Source: JAFGPF01 sp964500415 (GTDB lineage: Bacteria; Chloroflexota; Dehalococcoidia; Dehalococcoidales; RBG-16-60-22). From it: a DNA stretch of 64,000 nt. The position numbers and the translations under genes are program-made. Below the pieces are notes generated by a model. The model was not told the origin of the DNA. It searched no databases and was given only the letters and a program-made list of their open reading frames with translations. How positions within the stretch are numbered: the first letter of the stretch is position 1; each line of letters opens with the position of its first letter. Where the stretch lies: assembly GCA_964500415.1 (NCBI GenBank), contig CAZCOB010000003.1, positions 28,469-92,468 on the forward strand. Reading direction: 5' to 3'. Positions 15,535 to 24,105 of the stretch are shown here, piece by piece.

Positions 15535-16341
15535 ATGATGTTACTCAAGGACAGAGTTGCGATTATCACGGGCGGCGCCAAGGGGATGGGCCGCAGCATG
15601 GCCCTGAAATTCGCTGAAGAAGGCTGCTCGGTCGCCATCGCCGATATCGCCATCAAGGAAGCGGAAGATGCCATCGCCGAAATCAAGAAGAAAGGCGGGG
15701 AGGGAATCGCCATCAAGTGCGACGTCACCAGCGGCCAGCAGGTCAGCGAAGCTGTAGATAAGGTCATGAAAAAATACGGCAAGATAGATATCCTGGTCAA
15801 TAACGCCGGGGCGATAGCACCCCACGTACCCATTGAAGACCTGACCGAAGAGTCCTGGGATAAAGTCCTGGCATTAAACCTGAAAAGCGACTTTTTATTC
15901 TGCAAGTACGTGGTGCCTCACATGAAGAAGAGGAAATACGGCAAAATTATCAATCTTTCGTCAATAGGCGCCGTACAGCCCCCCGCCCATGAGATTCATT
16001 ACAACACTGCCAAAGCGGGGGTAATCGGCTTTACGACCGACCTCGCCAACGCCCTGGCACCCCTGAACATCAATGTTAACTGCATCCTGCCGGGGCCGAT
16101 AAGAACGCACTTCTACGACCATAATATAGGTTCGATGACAGACGAACAAAAAGACGCCTTCTTCACGATGCTGGGGAAAAAGGTGCCTCTTCAGAGAGTA
16201 GGTACTCCGGAGGACATGGCCGGAGCGGCTTTATTCCTGGCCTCGGAGCTTTCGGCGTATATTACGGGCCAATCACTGTACGTGGCGGGAGGGCTGCCGC
16301 TGCTGCCGCCGTTGGCTCCGCCACCACCACCCGGTAAATAG
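15535..16341 (+). CDS. Short-chain dehydrogenase/reductase (SDR)
   Basis: A 268-residue classical SDR. TGGAKGMGRSMA is the cofactor-binding TGxxxGxG loop, LVNNAGAIAP the NNAG motif, LSSIGAV holds the catalytic serine, and YNTAKAG is the YxxxK catalytic pair. An acidic residue at the end of strand 2 (VAIADIA) suggests NAD(H) preference. The last 17 residues form an unusual proline-rich tail (LPPLAPPPPPGK) beyond the usual C-terminus. An AGGAGGAG site precedes tandem ATG codons at 15535 and 15538. Substrate is unknown. Confidence 0.88.
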   Translation: MMLLKDRVAIITGGAKGMGRSMALKFAEEGCSVAIADIAIKEAEDAIAEIKKKGGEGIAIKCDVTSGQQVSEAVDKVMKKYGKIDILVNNAGAIAPHVPIEDLTEESWDKVLALNLKSDFLFCKYVVPHMKKRKYGKIINLSSIGAVQPPAHEIHYNTAKAGVIGFTTDLANALAPLNINVNCILPGPIRTHFYDHNIGSMTDEQKDAFFTMLGKKVPLQRVGTPEDMAGAALFLASELSAYITGQSLYVAGGLPLLPPLAPPPPPGK

Positions 16342-16458
16342 GGGTCTGTAGCATTGTATGGGTAATACCAGGAAAAAAGGTATCATATTCGGGCTGATTC
16401 GCTACGTAGTCTTCAGTATGGTATGGATATAGCGTACTGGCAATCCTGAGGAAATAAA

Positions 16459-16680
16459 TTGGAACTCTTAAAGCATATACTCTTTGGCAATTTCTGGAGT
16501 TTTCTGCTGATATTATCTGGCATAACCGATATCGTGATCGGCATTCTGGTTTTAACCGGTACCATTTCTATTAAAAATTCTTCTTTGCCTGTATTTCTCA
16601 TCTGTCTCGTTACTGGTTTAGTATATCTTGCCGCCGGTTTCGCTATAGCGATAGTCGATAAGAAAAAGCATAACCATTAA
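16459..16680 (+). CDS. Small two-span membrane protein (73 residues)
   Basis: A TTG-started frame with a GAGGAA site just upstream. It encodes two hydrophobic segments (about residues 12-35 and 44-65) with a basic C-terminus (DKKKHNH), suggesting a helical hairpin in the membrane with a cytoplasmic tail. No family is recognised. It stands alone between the SDR gene and the AT-rich region before the hydrogenase cluster. Confidence 0.55.
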   Translation: MELLKHILFGNFWSFLLILSGITDIVIGILVLTGTISIKNSSLPVFLICLVTGLVYLAAGFAIAIVDKKKHNH

Positions 16681-16754
16681 TATAGCTCTTTTCCTTAAAA
16701 TATAGCGATTATTATCCCCTCTGTGCCTGTGAGGATATTGACGAGTCTCTTTTT

Positions 16755-16770
16755 ATCAATTATAATTGAT
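16755..16770. promoter_or_regulatory. 16-bp perfect palindrome upstream of hydrogenase cluster
   Basis: ATCAATTATAATTGAT is a perfect palindrome in the AT-rich gap 16681-16945. It could be an operator for the hydrogenase cluster or its HTH gene. The rest of the gap shows no gene. In AT-rich DNA such palindromes arise by chance more easily, so confidence is low. Confidence 0.3.
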
Positions 16771-16945
16771 TATAAAGTTATGACCGGATATATATAGACC
16801 ATAAACACAGTACTGATTAGCCGGGGTTGCCGGTGTCGGTGGCATTGTCTGAGCTGTACAAATAATATGAAATAAAAAATTTTTTTAGGCTAATATTGGT
16901 AATATTTAACAATAATATGCAAATATTACATTTTTATAGTAAATA

Positions 16946-17239
16946 ATGCGGATTTTACACATGAGTAGCAAGCGTCATCGAGATTATCTGACCAGGCATA
17001 AAAGAATAAGGGACAAATTGATGGACACTGTTAGTAGTACCGGGAGCGGCTGTGTCGATGTAGCTCAACTTGCTTACCGATTGGGAATGGATGTAAGAAC
17101 AGTCAGAGCGCATCTTGAAATCATGGAAGTGGATTCCGCGGGTGTTTTTGTAGATTCAGCCAAAAAGCAGTTCTGCACAAAAGAAGGTATCGCTCTATTA
17201 GCAAATGCCCTGAAGCTGGGTGGTGGCAATATCGAGTAA
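16946..17239 (+). CDS. Small winged-helix DNA-binding protein upstream of hydrogenase
   Basis: A 97-residue basic protein with a helix-turn-helix reading VDVAQLAYRLGMDVRTVRAHL at about residues 38-58, followed by a wing-like VFVDSAKKQFCTKEGIALL. The N-terminus is strongly basic (KRHRDYLTRHKRIRDK). No effector domain is present. The gene is 41 nt upstream of hupS and on the same strand, so it may regulate the hydrogenase operon; that is inference from position. A TATAGT box lies 5 nt before the ATG. An alternative start is the ATG at 16961. Confidence 0.65.
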   Translation: MRILHMSSKRHRDYLTRHKRIRDKLMDTVSSTGSGCVDVAQLAYRLGMDVRTVRAHLEIMEVDSAGVFVDSAKKQFCTKEGIALLANALKLGGGNIE

Positions 17240-17280
17240 AACATCTATATCGGCTATTATTAAATAAGATGGGAGGGACT

Positions 17281-18396
17281 ATGGATATTTTTGAGCTTAG
17301 GACGCCGGAACTAACCCGGCGGGACTTCCTCAAGGTAGCCAGCGCCACAGTAGCCCTTCTAGGGCTGAGCCAGGCACTTACCCCCAAGGTGGTTAAAGCC
17401 CTGGAAGAAGCCCTGGGTAAGCCGGCAGTGGTCTGGCTGGAAGGGCAGGACTGCGCCGGTTGCGTCGAGTCTTTCCTGAACAGTCTGGAGCCGCCAGCGA
17501 CATCAATACTCCTTGACACTATCTCGCTGCGTTATAACGAGACGGCCATGGCTGCCTCCGGACATCAGGCAGAAGAAGCCCTAGCCAAGACCATCGCCGA
17601 GGGTGGTTATATCCTGGTAATCGAAGGCGCTATACCACTGGCAGAAGATGGCCTGTTCTGCACCATCGGGGGTAAGACCTTCAAGGATATCGTCCGTGAG
17701 ACAGCCAAAAATGCCGCCGCTATTGTCTGTGTCGGCTCCTGCGCCAGCTACGGCGGTATCCCCCGTTCCGGCCCCACCGATGCCGTCGGCTATCTCTACC
17801 GCGGCACGCAGAAGCACCACTACTACGATGATGTCGGCGAAAAGCCGGTCATCAACCTGCCTACCTGCCCCCTCCATTGCGAACGGCTGGTGGCAGTCAT
17901 CGTCCATTACCTAACCTTCGGCACCGTGCCGGAGCTTGACGAGTTCCAGCGTCCGGTGGCTTTCTACGGCCAGAATCAACACGAAAACTGCGAGCGTCGC
18001 GCCCATTTCGAGGCCGGCGAGTTCGTTACCGACTGGGGGGACCCTTCACAGCAGGGCTGGTGCTTATACCTCAAGGGCTGTAAAGGCCCCTGGGCCTACC
18101 AGGACTGCTGGAAGCGACTTTGGAATGGCCGCACCAACTACTGCATCAGGGCGAATATTCCCTGCGTGGCCTGTTCCGAGCCGGAATTTTACGAATCGGT
18201 CAGCCCCTTGTACGTCCGCCAGTTTGATACCGAACTCCCCGGTATCGGCCGGGTAGATATCGGCAAGGTAATGGCGACCATCGGCGGCGCCGTGGCGGCC
18301 GGTGTGGGGCTGGATATGCTGGTAAGCCGGGTGACCGGCCGCTGGAAAGATAACGGTGCCAAGCAGACAGATAATGAGGAAGGGAAGGAGAGTTAA
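17281..18396 (+). CDS. hupS: [NiFe] hydrogenase small subunit with Tat signal
   Basis: A 371-residue iron-sulfur subunit of a group 1-type membrane-bound uptake hydrogenase. The N-terminus carries a Tat signal, LTRRDFLKVASATVALLGLS, so the complex is exported as a folded dimer. The proximal cluster ligands are visible in EGQDCAGCVES, VGSCASYGG and PTCPLHCE. The distal and medial cluster region contains QHENCERR, YLKGCKGPWAYQDC and IPCVACSEP. A C-terminal hydrophobic segment (VMATIGGAVAAGVGLDML) may anchor it. The ATG at 17281 follows GGGAGG closely; an ATG 12 nt earlier lacks a site. The large subunit starts 3 nt after the stop. Confidence 0.94.
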   Translation: MDIFELRTPELTRRDFLKVASATVALLGLSQALTPKVVKALEEALGKPAVVWLEGQDCAGCVESFLNSLEPPATSILLDTISLRYNETAMAASGHQAEEALAKTIAEGGYILVIEGAIPLAEDGLFCTIGGKTFKDIVRETAKNAAAIVCVGSCASYGGIPRSGPTDAVGYLYRGTQKHHYYDDVGEKPVINLPTCPLHCERLVAVIVHYLTFGTVPELDEFQRPVAFYGQNQHENCERRAHFEAGEFVTDWGDPSQQGWCLYLKGCKGPWAYQDCWKRLWNGRTNYCIRANIPCVACSEPEFYESVSPLYVRQFDTELPGIGRVDIGKVMATIGGAVAAGVGLDMLVSRVTGRWKDNGAKQTDNEEGKES

Positions 18397-18399
18397 GGC

Positions 18400-19986
18400 A
18401 TGGCAGAGCGTATTGTTATTGACCCTGTTACCCGTATCGAAGGCCATCTCAAGATTGAGGTGGAGGTTGAGAACGGAGCCGTCAAGGATGCATGGTCGGC
18501 CGGTACCATGGCCCGCGGTTGGGAAGTCCTCCTGAAAGACCGTGACCCCCTGGATGCCCCCTATGTGACCAGCCGGGTCTGCGGCGTGTGCGAGGGTGTC
18601 CATGCCATCGCTTCGGCTCAGGCTCTGGACCACGCCTTCCGTACGGAAATACCTGAGGCCGGCAGAATCATGCGTAATCTTTTCTGCGGCGGCCTTTATA
18701 TGCATGACCACTTTATCCACTTTTACGTGCTTTCGGCACTCGACTACCTGGACATCATGGCCGTCGCCAGTTATCAGGGCAGCGACCCCGCCCTGACGGC
18801 GCTCAAGGATAAAATAGTGGCTCTGGTTAAAAAGGGCGATACCTCTCCCTTCACACCGCGCTACGAACCGGATGAGTTCTGCGTTAACGACCCCGAGATA
18901 GTAACGACCCTGGTATCACATTACATCAAATCCATAGAACTGAAGGCCAAATCGCAGAAGATGTTGAACCTTATAAGCGGTATACAGCCACATCCCAATA
19001 CCATTACCGCGGGGGGCTGCACTGCTACGCCTTCGGTGGAAGAACTCTACGAGTTCCGACAGTTTTGGGAAGAACAGTTGGAATTCGTCAACGACGTATA
19101 TCTCCCTGACGTCATCGCCGTCGGCACCGGGCCGTTGCTGCCCTTGGCGACAATGGGACTGGGCGACACTGGCGGCAACTATCTCTGCTACCCCATGTTC
19201 CCACAGAATGACGCGGCCAGCCCGGCCGATATCGCCATCGGCGGCAGTAACCATCTGGTCGGCGGCGGCGCTATCACCGGCGGGGCACTGAATCCGGCCC
19301 AACCGGTAGATTTCGGCCGGATTACCGAGGCTGTCGAACACTCCTGGTACGATTACCCCGCGGGCGTCAAGACTTTACACCCCTCCGAAGGGGTGACCGA
19401 GTTCAATGTCCGCAAGGAAGGTGCTTATTCTTTCCTGAAGTCACCGCGCTACGGCGGTGAGTCGATGGAGGTGGGGCCTCTGGCCAGGGGGCTGGTAAAC
19501 CGGTATCCGGAGCTGATGAATCTCGTCAATGTCGGCGCCAAGCCCGGAGCCGTCGCCCGGCACTTCTGCCGCGCCGTAGAGTCCAAACTCGTTGGGGAGG
19601 CCGGCCTGGCCTGGATTGACCGGCTTATAGAGATGGCAACCGCCAGACCTATCATCGGCATGAAGGACAACCCGGTTCCACGCACGGGGACGGGCATGGG
19701 CGCCTGGGACGCACCGCGAGGCGCGCTGGGACACTGGGTAACGGTACAGGACCACCGCATTAAAAATTATCAGCTGGTGGTGCCCAGCACCTGGAATGCT
19801 TCACCAAGAGATGAGAAGGGAACACGCGGCCCGTATGAGCAGTCGCTCATCGGCGCTCCGGTGCCGGACGCGGATAACCCGATTAACGTGGTGCGGATAA
19901 TCCGCTCGTTCGACCCGTGTCTGGCCTGTGCCATCCATCTCATCGACCCGGAGACAAATGATATCAAAGTACACAAGGTAACGTAG
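18400..19986 (+). CDS. hupL: [NiFe] hydrogenase large subunit
   Basis: A 528-residue catalytic subunit. The N-terminal L1 motif RVCGVCEGVHAIAS (near residue 60) and the C-terminal L2 motif DPCLACAIH provide the four cysteines that bind the Ni-Fe centre. About 15 residues follow the last histidine (LIDPETNDIKVHKVT); these are the peptide normally removed by the maturation protease, whose gene is two places downstream. The N-terminus IDPVTRIEGHLKIEVE is typical of group 1 enzymes. It oxidises H2 and passes electrons via HupS to the b-type cytochrome encoded next. The cluster is compact and co-directional. Confidence 0.95.
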   Translation: MAERIVIDPVTRIEGHLKIEVEVENGAVKDAWSAGTMARGWEVLLKDRDPLDAPYVTSRVCGVCEGVHAIASAQALDHAFRTEIPEAGRIMRNLFCGGLYMHDHFIHFYVLSALDYLDIMAVASYQGSDPALTALKDKIVALVKKGDTSPFTPRYEPDEFCVNDPEIVTTLVSHYIKSIELKAKSQKMLNLISGIQPHPNTITAGGCTATPSVEELYEFRQFWEEQLEFVNDVYLPDVIAVGTGPLLPLATMGLGDTGGNYLCYPMFPQNDAASPADIAIGGSNHLVGGGAITGGALNPAQPVDFGRITEAVEHSWYDYPAGVKTLHPSEGVTEFNVRKEGAYSFLKSPRYGGESMEVGPLARGLVNRYPELMNLVNVGAKPGAVARHFCRAVESKLVGEAGLAWIDRLIEMATARPIIGMKDNPVPRTGTGMGAWDAPRGALGHWVTVQDHRIKNYQLVVPSTWNASPRDEKGTRGPYEQSLIGAPVPDADNPINVVRIIRSFDPCLACAIHLIDPETNDIKVHKVT

Positions 19987-19996
19987 GGGGTAAAGA

Positions 19997-20620
19997 ATGG
20001 CAAAGTTAAAGAATAACGAAATAAGACACCCGATGTCCTTCCGGATTCTCCATGAACTGCTTATGGTATCGATTATCATCTTGGTTGTCACCGGGTTCTA
20101 TATCCACCGTCCTTTCGTGGGCGGGGCGGGCTTCCTCATGGCAATGGTGCGGGGAGTGCATTTCTTTTTCGCCATAGTCCTTATCATCTCCGCGGTGGCG
20201 CGTGTTATCAATATGTTTGTCGGTAAAGACCGCGACTGGCGTTCCTTCATACCTACCGGCTCTGATATCAAGCTGCTGCCCAAAATAATCAACTACTATG
20301 CCTATATCGGCGATGAACCGGTACTGAAAAAGAAGTATAATCCTCTCCAGATGTTCTCTTACTGCCTTGCCTTCGTGCTGGTCGTCTTTCAGATACTCTC
20401 CGGGCTGGCCCTCAATTACGTTTCCTCTTTCGGCTGGTTCAACTACGGGTGGTTCAATAATGAAATTGAAGTCCGCATGGCACATTTCGTGGTAACCTGG
20501 TTATTCGTCATCTTCCTGATGATTCATGTCTACCTCACTATCCGCGAGAAATTCCACGAAATTAAAGAAATGCACCTCCTGTCCAGCAGCGAGGAAAGCG
20601 AAGAAACGGTTAAGGAGTAG
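19997..20620 (+). CDS. hupC: [NiFe] hydrogenase b-type cytochrome subunit
   Basis: A 207-residue membrane protein of the cytochrome b561/HupC family with four predicted membrane helices: near residues 15-35 (ILHELLMVSIIILVVTGFYI), 48-70, 110-135 and 155-180. Histidines at HELLM, RGVHFFFA, AHFVVTWL and IHVYLTIREK are placed as haem ligands. It links the periplasmic hydrogenase dimer to the quinone pool or another acceptor. It starts 10 nt after hupL. The presence of this subunit implies membrane-coupled H2 oxidation. Confidence 0.9.
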   Translation: MAKLKNNEIRHPMSFRILHELLMVSIIILVVTGFYIHRPFVGGAGFLMAMVRGVHFFFAIVLIISAVARVINMFVGKDRDWRSFIPTGSDIKLLPKIINYYAYIGDEPVLKKKYNPLQMFSYCLAFVLVVFQILSGLALNYVSSFGWFNYGWFNNEIEVRMAHFVVTWLFVIFLMIHVYLTIREKFHEIKEMHLLSSSEESEETVKE

Positions 20621-20625
20621 CGCTT

Positions 20626-21138
20626 TTGACGGGGGAAAACTCGCCACAGACAACACTAATACTCGGCATCGGCAATATCATCATGGGCGATGAAGGTTTC
20701 GGCGTCCACGTTGCCCGAGAGTTAAAGGAAGCCGAAGTGCCGGGCAATGTAAAGGTTGAGGAAGGCGGAGTCGGCGGTTTCAACCTGCTTGGCTCACTGG
20801 ATGGTGTGAGGCGACTGATTGTCGTTGATATCATGATGACTGAGACGCCCCCCGGCGAACTGCTTTTCTTCAAGCCGGGGCCGGATTTCGGCGAGCCGGG
20901 GAAGAAGATAATATCCTTTCACCAGGTTGGCGTACTTGAGCTTGTAAAGATGTGGGGGCTACTCGGCTACGAGCCGGAGATATACTTCCTGGTGACCAGT
21001 CCAGAAAAACTGGAGTGGTGTACAGAGCTATCCCCAACCGTGCGACTGGCCGCCGACCAAGCAATCAGGTTACTCAAGAAACTCTGCGATGATAACTTCG
21101 CCGGATTAGAAAGGAGCACAAGCTTATGCACATTATGA
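20626..21138 (+). CDS. hupD: Hydrogenase maturation protease
   Basis: A 170-residue endopeptidase of the HyaD/HupD/HycI family that removes the C-terminal peptide of the large subunit after nickel insertion. GIGNIIMGDEGFGVHVA near residue 15 carries the conserved Asp/Glu metal ligand, the mid-protein LIVVDIM holds a second acidic residue, and FHQVGVLEL supplies the histidine. A TTG start at 20626 with an AAGGAG site overlapping the hupC stop is preferred. The next small gene overlaps its 3' end by 13 nt. Confidence 0.9.
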   Translation: MTGENSPQTTLILGIGNIIMGDEGFGVHVARELKEAEVPGNVKVEEGGVGGFNLLGSLDGVRRLIVVDIMMTETPPGELLFFKPGPDFGEPGKKIISFHQVGVLELVKMWGLLGYEPEIYFLVTSPEKLEWCTELSPTVRLAADQAIRLLKKLCDDNFAGLERSTSLCTL

Positions 21139-21311
21139 CTTTCATCGTGGCTTTTGTGTTTATATTAGTCGCCGCCATTTTATTCGGTAGCGGTCTGGTC
21201 AGGCTCTATCAGGATAACCGAAAGGCGCGGGGCTTAATCAGCTCCGGGTTCATGGTCGGGCTTCTGGGTGTAGTCGTTGCCGTTGTAATTTTCGGGTTCT
21301 TCAACCTGTAG
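21126..21311 (+). CDS. Small membrane protein at end of hydrogenase operon (61 residues)
   Basis: This frame has an AAGGAGC site and overlaps the end of the maturation protease gene, so it is translated in the same operon. It is almost entirely hydrophobic, with two membrane segments (TFIVAFVFILVAAILFGSG and FMVGLLGVVVAVVIFGFF) joined by a short basic loop (YQDNRKARG). No family is recognised. Being last in the operon, it may be a small accessory subunit or assembly factor of the hydrogenase membrane arm; this is inferred from position only. Confidence 0.65.
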   Translation: MHIMTFIVAFVFILVAAILFGSGLVRLYQDNRKARGLISSGFMVGLLGVVVAVVIFGFFNL

Positions 21312-21369
21312 AATTCTTATACAGTGCTTTAAGAGGCCAGTTGATTGAAGACCTGAAGGGTGTGGAAAG

Positions 21370-22101
21370 CTAATACCCTGCTTCCAACCGGGTAATCAGG
21401 TGTACGGGCAGACCGGCCTGCATCATTTTGTCCTGGGTAGCTCCGATATCGTAAGAGACGCGGTAAAGCCGGAAAATACACCCCTCACTATCATAGATGG
21501 CATAGCTGGCCTGCGGATTGCCGTCCCTTGGCTGTCCTACCCCACCCGGATTTATTATCATCCGGTATTTACCCAGCACTACGCCGATGCCGGGAGATAA
21601 ACTCATAGGACGGCAGGAAGCCTCCTCTTCTCTGAACGCCGCCGGCTCATGAGTATGCCCCACCAGACAATAGGGTAACTGGAAAAACTCGAAGTTTTTG
21701 GCGGCGACACTGGCGGATAGGACATACTCCTGAATCGGGTCCGCCGGACTCCCGTGCACCAGGAGAAAATCGTCTTTTTCAATGGTCCGTGGTAAGCCTT
21801 CAAGATATTCGATATCCTCCTGGCTCAACTGCCCGTTCGTCCACTGACAGGCGGTGGCGGCGTCAGGATTAAACCAGGAAAGTTCCATCTTTCCAATAGC
21901 GGCCAGGTCATGGTTGCCGACCACGCAAATGTGATTATATTCTCTCAGCAACTCGATGCACCGGGAAGGGTCAGGCCCGTAGCCGACGATATCACCCAGG
22001 CACCATATCTCATCCACTCCGCCCTTCCGCTCGATGTCACCCAGCACCGCCTCGAAAGCGGCCAGATTAGCGTGTATATCCGCGATAATAGCACAACGCA
22101 T
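21370..22101 (-). CDS. Metallophosphoesterase (YfcE/MJ0936-like)
   Basis: A 243-residue calcineurin-like phosphoesterase. Metal ligands are visible in IIADIHANL, CLGDIVGYGPDP, VVGNHDLAA, VHGSPADP and VGHTHEP. This layout matches small bacterial and archaeal phosphodiesterases of the MJ0936 type. The ATG at 22101 starts the conserved core; a longer frame to 22167 adds an unlikely 22 residues. A TGCTATATT extended -10 lies 9 nt upstream, so translation may be leaderless. A decayed copy of its 3' end sits at 11570-11708. It is convergent with the hydrogenase operon. Confidence 0.87.
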   Translation of the reverse strand: MRCAIIADIHANLAAFEAVLGDIERKGGVDEIWCLGDIVGYGPDPSRCIELLREYNHICVVGNHDLAAIGKMELSWFNPDAATACQWTNGQLSQEDIEYLEGLPRTIEKDDFLLVHGSPADPIQEYVLSASVAAKNFEFFQLPYCLVGHTHEPAAFREEEASCRPMSLSPGIGVVLGKYRMIINPGGVGQPRDGNPQASYAIYDSEGCIFRLYRVSYDIGATQDKMMQAGLPVHLITRLEAGY

Positions 22102-22314
22102 CTTGGGAATAATATAGCAGGTTTGGGGGGATATCGCCAGTGTTATCAATATATAACGTGAAACCAACCCTCATGCACCTCTTGATAATTGCTTAATATT
22201 ACTGTTGTAACATGTTATCAAGAAAAAACAATAATTTTATCCACTGGCAGCTAACCAAACACCCCCTCCTGCGTTATATATAGTGAAAGGAAAAAACGGC
22301 GGGAGGGCAGAAAA

Positions 22315-22542
22315 ATGAAAGACAAATCGCTGGGAATATGGCTGATAGCGCTGTTCGGGGTGTCCGGCCTGGCCGTCATCACGCTGGCCTGGCTCTGGCC
22401 GACATTACAGTCGGATAGAATCGTGGCGACCCTTACCGGCCTGGTGGGAATCGCCGTGGCGATAATCCGCGCCCTCACGCTCAGGCAATCGAACAACGTT
22501 AAACGAGTCCCGGTAGAGGCAGAGGTAGAAAACAAGTCCTGA
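22315..22542 (+). CDS. Small membrane protein (75 residues)
   Basis: The ATG follows a GGGAGG site by 7 nt. Two hydrophobic segments (IWLIALFGVSGLAVITLAWL and TLTGLVGIAVAIIRAL) are separated by a short polar turn. The C-terminus is charged (KRVPVEAEVENKS). No family is recognised. It stands alone between the phosphoesterase and thiL genes. Confidence 0.55.
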   Translation: MKDKSLGIWLIALFGVSGLAVITLAWLWPTLQSDRIVATLTGLVGIAVAIIRALTLRQSNNVKRVPVEAEVENKS

Positions 22543-22621
22543 TTTTCCCTTATCCGTAAACAACGGGGGGCGGGGTAATTCCGCTCCCTTTCTTTTTTAG
22601 TGAGCCCATGCTTGAATATGC

Positions 22622-22627
22622 TATAAT
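22622..22627 (+). promoter_or_regulatory. Extended -10 box of thiL
   Basis: TGCTATAAT ends 6 nt before the thiL ATG. The expected transcription start falls on or next to the A of the ATG, and there is no Shine-Dalgarno site. Confidence 0.65.
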
Positions 22628-22633
22628 TTAGCC

Positions 22634-23614
22634 ATGAAAGTCTCGGAGCTGGGGGAGTTCGGGCTTATCGACCTGCTGGCTAAAATGGTTCCCGATTCTC
22701 AGATAAACAAACCCATCATCGGCATCGGCGATGACGTCGCTGCCTGGCGCAGCGATGCCTCAATCCAGCTGGCCACCGTCGATACTATGGTGCAGGGCGT
22801 TCACTTCTCCCTGGAAACGATTACCTGGCAAGAACTGGGCTGGAAATCGCTGGCTATCAACCTCAGCGATATCGCCGCCATGGGCGGCGTACCCCTTTAC
22901 GCGCTGGTAGCCCTCGCCCTGCCGGAAGACACGGAAGTAGAGGATGTCACTCAGCTTTACGAAGGCATGATTGAGCTGGCCCGGAATTTTCAAGTTGCTA
23001 TCGTCGGCGGCAATGTCAGCCGTTCGCCGGTGGTCTCGGTTACCATTACCGTTATCGGCAGCGGCCTTAACGATAAACTCTTGAAACGCTCCACCGCCCA
23101 CCCCGGCGATACGATAGCGATTACCGGCTATCCGGGCAGCGCCGCCGCCGGACTGGAAATGCTGACGAAGAAGCTCCAGTTCGGGGCGGAGACGGCCACT
23201 TATTTACGCGGCGCTTTTGTACGCCCCAGACCGCGTATTACGGAAGGCCAGTTACTGGTGAAACAGGGAATAACGACGGCTATCGACACCAGCGACGGAC
23301 TTCTTGCCGACCTGCGTCATATCTGCGAGTCGAGTGGTGCCGGCGCCGATTTGAATGTAGACCTTCTCCCGATTCACCCCGCCGTCGGGCGCACTTTCGG
23401 AGAAAGGGCGCGGGAAATAGCTCTCTCCGGTGGTGAGGACTACGAGCTCCTCTTTACGGGTAAAGCGGAGATAATCGACCGCGTTAAAGCGCAGCTATCC
23501 TGTCCGGTTACTGCTATCGGCCAGATTGTCCCGAGTGACCCTGGTAAGATAAAACTGCTCGATGCCGATGGTAATCCCGTCAAAATAGATAAAGCGGGAT
23601 GGGAGCATTTTTAA
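22634..23614 (+). CDS. thiL: Thiamine-monophosphate kinase
   Basis: A 326-residue PurM/ThiL-family kinase that phosphorylates thiamine monophosphate to the diphosphate cofactor. Motifs are ELGEFGLIDLLAK at the N-terminus, IGDDVAAW (metal-binding Asp pair) near residue 36, DTMVQGVHFSL, SDIAAMGG, VGGNVSRS and the late DTSDGLLADL and LSGGEDYELLF. Length matches the family. The product would serve the split transketolase encoded earlier. The transcript appears leaderless. The hotdog thioesterase gene follows closely. Confidence 0.94.
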   Translation: MKVSELGEFGLIDLLAKMVPDSQINKPIIGIGDDVAAWRSDASIQLATVDTMVQGVHFSLETITWQELGWKSLAINLSDIAAMGGVPLYALVALALPEDTEVEDVTQLYEGMIELARNFQVAIVGGNVSRSPVVSVTITVIGSGLNDKLLKRSTAHPGDTIAITGYPGSAAAGLEMLTKKLQFGAETATYLRGAFVRPRPRITEGQLLVKQGITTAIDTSDGLLADLRHICESSGAGADLNVDLLPIHPAVGRTFGERAREIALSGGEDYELLFTGKAEIIDRVKAQLSCPVTAIGQIVPSDPGKIKLLDADGNPVKIDKAGWEHF

Positions 23615-23637
23615 TTCTTGATAACGGAGACGATGCT

Positions 23638-24105
23638 ATGGTGGCTATACCGAAAGTAACGCTTAATTCCGACCTTAACGAAGGTTTCTGCTTCGGGTGC
23701 GGCATTAACAACCCCATCGGACTGAAACTGAAATTCGCCAGGGACGGCGACACCCTGCGCACCGAGTTCACATCCGACAAAGCCCACCAGGGTTGGCCGG
23801 GGCTGCTTCACGGCGGTATCCTGGGTTGTCTGCTCGACGAGGTGATGAGTAATATCGCTTACGCCACGGGGAATACCTGCCTGACCGCCAGCATCACTAT
23901 CAGGCAGAAAAAACCGGTCGAAGTCGGCGTGCCGCTGGTCATTACCGCCCGCATCACCCGGCAGCGTAAAAAGATTATCGAGACCGAAGGGCGGGTATGC
24001 CTGCAGGACGGCACGGTAATCGCCGAGAGTACGGCCAAGCAGTTCGTCGCGGAGAACGAAGCGGGTAAGGAAGATAAGGTCAGGGAGAACAAGAGCCATG
24101 TCTGA
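23638..24105 (+). CDS. Hotdog-fold thioesterase (PaaI-like)
   Basis: A 155-residue single-hotdog protein. CFGCGINNPIGLKLKF is the N-terminal segment common to PaaI-type thioesterases. HGGILGCLLDEVMSN holds the catalytic or structural HGG and the acidic residue on the central helix. Substrates are probably acyl-CoAs, but specificity is unknown. The ATG at 23638 with GGAGA upstream is preferred; a start at 23599 would overlap thiL by 16 nt. The next gene overlaps its stop by 8 nt. Confidence 0.83.
   Translation: MVAIPKVTLNSDLNEGFCFGCGINNPIGLKLKFARDGDTLRTEFTSDKAHQGWPGLLHGGILGCLLDEVMSNIAYATGNTCLTASITIRQKKPVEVGVPLVITARITRQRKKIIETEGRVCLQDGTVIAESTAKQFVAENEAGKEDKVRENKSHV

Noticed and set aside
21312..21369. 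tRNA or terminator between hydrogenase operon and phosphoesterase
   Set aside because: No cloverleaf, GTTCRA loop or stable hairpin could be found; no tRNA was seen elsewhere in the window either.
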